Shown one piece after another: positions 61,680 through 64,000 of a stretch of 64,000 nt of DNA. Origin of the DNA: Botrimarina hoheduenensis (GTDB lineage: Bacteria > Planctomycetota > Planctomycetia > Pirellulales > Lacipirellulaceae); the NCBI RefSeq assembly GCF_007859815.1, contig NZ_SJPH01000005.1:131013-195012 (forward strand). Direction: 5' to 3'. Every line of letters begins with the position of its first letter. Position 1 is the first letter of the stretch. Below the pieces are notes generated by a model. It ran no database searches. It was not told the origin of the DNA and saw nothing but the letters and a program-made list of their open reading frames with translations. The position numbers and the translations under genes were made by a program.

Positions 61680-63974
61680 ATGGCTTCCTCACAGCATGGT
61701 CCAAGGTGGTGCAATTTCTCGCGGCGGAAGGTTGGAATGTGGCTCGTGTTGCTGGCAATGGCACCCTCAGCGACGCCGGTGACAGCTCTCGAATTCCGAC
61801 AAAACGTCGCGTTTAGCACGGGCAACCAGAGCCTGTGGGCACCCGGCCAGGCGGTCAACCGGACCTTTGTTTTTGATGATCTGCGCGCCGAACTAGACGC
61901 CCAGATCCCATCGGTAAACTTCGATCCCGTGAAGTCGGCCCTGCAGTTGCTCGACGGATTGCTCGGCACCGGTGTGGCTGACTTGCTCGGCGTTGGAGTG
62001 TCGGTGGGCGGGGGTATCTCCGGCGAGGCGGGCATCGAATTTGGTTATCACGTCAACGGCGGGTTGTTTCATATGAACTACCCGGGACGTTCGAGCCTGG
62101 ACTTCGCCACCTACGCGGGGACGGGTGCCATCGCCTCGGGACGCGACAACCGCATCTCCACGGCCTTTCTGCCGGGCCTGTCGGCACCAATTGATCCTTC
62201 GCGGGGGATAGGATCACCTCTCAGCATCCGCGGCGGCGGCGGGTACGACGTGCGCGACCTACCAGGTGCCGGCTTCGAGACGTTCCAAAACCCTAGCTTT
62301 GGCACGCAATTCCCCAACGCCTCGGCCTGGGCTGACATGTACGTCAACGCTTCGGCCTCTGCCACGATGGAGGTCAACGCCCTGTTCGAGAAGTTCACCG
62401 TCCGCGTGCCGGGGATCGATGTCAATGAACGGGTCCGGCTGGCTGAAGTAAATCCAACGGGAATCTATGTGGGGGGCATCGATAAGGGGATCTCGTTCGG
62501 TCAGCCCATCAACCTGCCGGGTGTAGGTCAAGTGACGCTCAGCTACCCCGACGTGACGGTCACCAGCACCGGTCCCGACGGTGCTGGTGTGCTCCGGGGC
62601 TCGGCGTCAAAACCGATCGTGAGCCTCCAAGCCCAGCTCGAAAAGCTGGTCCCTGTGGTCGGTGCCTTTCTCTCAAACAAGGTGGGGCCATTCGGCTACA
62701 CCATCGTCGAGACGCTCGGTGGTCCAACGTTGAACCTCTACCAAGACGTCTCGTTCACGCCCCAGCCGCGTGTCGAGCTCGCGTTTAGCAAGCCGGTGCT
62801 GCGGCGGATGCCGAACGGATCACTCGAACCGACGAACCTGATCAACGTCGCGTTGGGTGAGTCGCTCGACATCCAGCCGATGTTCGGTTCATCGTCGGTG
62901 ATCGACGTTCAACCGACTTACTATCTCAACAACACGTTCACCAACCAGATCGGCCTGTCGCTGGGCGTTGACTTCGACATCGATGCGCTGAAGCTGATGA
63001 CTCCTGTCGGCAACCTGGGGCCCGCGCTACACAAGGACTTGACTTTCAGCGACCTGGCGCGGATTCCGGTGGGAAACTTTCAGTTCCAGATGCCAATGAC
63101 ACCGGTGCATGCACGAAGGTTTGTTCTAAGCACCGTGAATCCGACGACCCTGATTGACGGTGCCTCGCTCACGCTGCAAAGCTCGCAGCTCTTGTCGAGC
63201 GACCCCGTCACCGGTCGTGAGACACACCGGTTCGTCGCCAACGATGCGGCAACGATGACCAGCTACACGTTTGACGTAACCGGAACGGGAATCAGTATTC
63301 TTGGTGCACCCGAACTCGATGTGCAGTTCGCGCTCGTGGCCGACAGCGACGTGATCGTCACCCACCCCCAGACCGGTCAGCCGGTCGCCAACCTGGGTCG
63401 CCACCTCTGCTACGCCTGCGACTACGACTACTCCGAGTTCTTCGCGGACCCGATCGATCTCGTGACGCCCGAGGGCACGCTGTTCGTCAACCCGTTCTTT
63501 GACTTTACGTCGGGCATTGTCGACACCAGCGGCGACCCCAACCTGAACGGCAACAACTACTACCACACGAGCAACTCCGTCGAAGCAGTTCTCGACCCGA
63601 TCACGACCGAGCCGGTTGCCGTTCCTCCGGGAGTGCTGTTCAGCAACCTCAACGAGCCCCATCGCGACGCTACGCCCATCGGCGTCGGCCCCGGCGACTA
63701 CTGGGCCGCGCAATCCTTCTATACGGGGGATAGCCAGTACGCATTGCGGAGCATCCGAGCGATGGTGGCCGCAACGGGAGGATCGCCCGACGTGGTCGCC
63801 GGCTTATACAAGTTTGCTGAGGGGGAGTTCACCATCGGTGAGCTGGTCGCGGTACTCACGCCGCAAGAGCTGACGAGCGATGGCCTTCCCCCGATCTATG
63901 TACCACCTGCGATGAGAGAATCGGGATTGTTGAACTCTACTCCGCTGGCCCTCCGTAGCGGAGGGGCCTGCTGA
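61680..63974 (+). CDS. Secreted beta-rich protein whose C-terminus runs into a palindromic repeat
   Basis: A 764-residue protein with an N-terminal signal region (KVGMWLVLLAMAPSATPVTA). An ATG at 61737 with a GGAAGG ribosome site is an alternative start. The mature part is beta-rich with many Gly, Asn and Asp residues (VNGGLFHMNYPGRSSLDFAT, ATMEVNALFEKFTVRVPGID, YTIVETLGGPTLNLYQDVSF). Near residues 570-580 is CYACDYDYSEFF. The expected VPEP-type anchor is missing: the last codons (ALRSGGAC then stop) fall within copy B of the 44-bp repeat. The protein may therefore be a C-terminally truncated surface protein. No named domain is recognised. Confidence 0.65.
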   Translation: MASSQHGPRWCNFSRRKVGMWLVLLAMAPSATPVTALEFRQNVAFSTGNQSLWAPGQAVNRTFVFDDLRAELDAQIPSVNFDPVKSALQLLDGLLGTGVADLLGVGVSVGGGISGEAGIEFGYHVNGGLFHMNYPGRSSLDFATYAGTGAIASGRDNRISTAFLPGLSAPIDPSRGIGSPLSIRGGGGYDVRDLPGAGFETFQNPSFGTQFPNASAWADMYVNASASATMEVNALFEKFTVRVPGIDVNERVRLAEVNPTGIYVGGIDKGISFGQPINLPGVGQVTLSYPDVTVTSTGPDGAGVLRGSASKPIVSLQAQLEKLVPVVGAFLSNKVGPFGYTIVETLGGPTLNLYQDVSFTPQPRVELAFSKPVLRRMPNGSLEPTNLINVALGESLDIQPMFGSSSVIDVQPTYYLNNTFTNQIGLSLGVDFDIDALKLMTPVGNLGPALHKDLTFSDLARIPVGNFQFQMPMTPVHARRFVLSTVNPTTLIDGASLTLQSSQLLSSDPVTGRETHRFVANDAATMTSYTFDVTGTGISILGAPELDVQFALVADSDVIVTHPQTGQPVANLGRHLCYACDYDYSEFFADPIDLVTPEGTLFVNPFFDFTSGIVDTSGDPNLNGNNYYHTSNSVEAVLDPITTEPVAVPPGVLFSNLNEPHRDATPIGVGPGDYWAAQSFYTGDSQYALRSIRAMVAATGGSPDVVAGLYKFAEGEFTIGELVAVLTPQELTSDGLPPIYVPPAMRESGLLNSTPLALRSGGAC

Positions 63975-64000
63975 GGCGTAGCCGAAGCAGGCCCTGGAGC
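63957..64000. repeat. 44-bp palindromic dispersed repeat, copy B
   Basis: The reverse complement matches copy A (16047-16090) at 36 of 44 positions. It forms a long hairpin: GGGCCTGCT and AGCAGGCCC arms (as read on the minus strand), with an inner GGC/GCC pair around TAC. The stop codon of the preceding gene (63972-63974) lies inside it. It reaches the window edge, so the real end may be further on. Confidence 0.7.

Overview
The window is about 64 kb of GC-rich bacterial chromosome. Several gene families point to the phylum Planctomycetota, order Pirellulales: a paired DUF1592-type cytochrome and DUF1552 protein, a DUF1559 pseudopilin, an SHD1-domain secreted protein, dockerin plus PEP-CTERM surface proteins, a fused ResB-CcsA protein and a secretory-signal Gfo/Idh/MocA oxidoreductase. 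Sodium-coupled genes (an NSS transporter and an oxaloacetate-decarboxylase-type pump) would suit a marine lifestyle. This placement is inferred from family content; no rRNA is present to confirm it. No tRNA, rRNA, CRISPR array, prophage or recognisable insertion sequence was found.

Layout. 0.0-2.4 kb (minus strand): gatA (cut by the window edge), gatC, rpmB and a hisN-like phosphatase. 2.8-9.6 kb (plus): a small secreted protein, a membrane-tethered HTH protein with a long acidic linker, a duplicated-domain lipoprotein and the ResB-CcsA fusion. 9.6-10.5 kb (minus): a MutM/Nei glycosylase. 10.8-16.0 kb (plus): a BlaI-type repressor with tandem operators and a very large BlaR1-like M56 protein. 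16.0-17.8 kb: a palindromic repeat, a 5'-truncated PEP-CTERM gene with a strong terminator, and a LuxR-type regulator. 17.9-23.7 kb: glnS and the DUF1592/DUF1552 pair. 23.7-38.8 kb: trpD, a nucleoside hydrolase, a secreted protein with two aspartic-protease-like DTGA motifs, a voltage-gated K+ channel with a zinc ribbon, accD, a DNA glycosylase, GNAT, polysaccharide deacetylase, DinB, Gfo/Idh/MocA, DoxX and a 2-hydroxyacid dehydrogenase. 39.0-45.1 kb: a protein kinase, a secreted unknown, a dihydrouridine synthase, an SHD1 protein and a PQQ beta-propeller protein. 45.1-48.6 kb (minus): a small membrane protein, the DUF1559 pseudopilin, a 35-residue MetS-like protein and the NSS transporter.

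48.8-54.9 kb is the most coherent operon: a SufR-like Fe-S-sensing repressor, nuoB, sufC, sufB, sufD, a Rieske ferredoxin and a SufT/MIP18-type protein. Two junctions are ATGA overlaps. It ties SUF iron-sulfur assembly to a complex I subunit that itself carries an Fe-S cluster. 55.0-60.5 kb holds a dockerin/PEP-CTERM protein and an oadG-oadB-oadA set for a biotin-dependent sodium pump, with a G-quadruplex-capable repeat between oadB and oadA. The window ends with a second LuxR-type regulator and a secreted protein whose C-terminus runs into a second copy of the palindromic repeat.

No wholly new system was proven. The best leads are the SufR-NuoB-SUF operon, the tandem-operator BlaI/giant BlaR1 module, the repeat pair flanking two truncated surface-protein genes, and the double-DTGA secreted protein.
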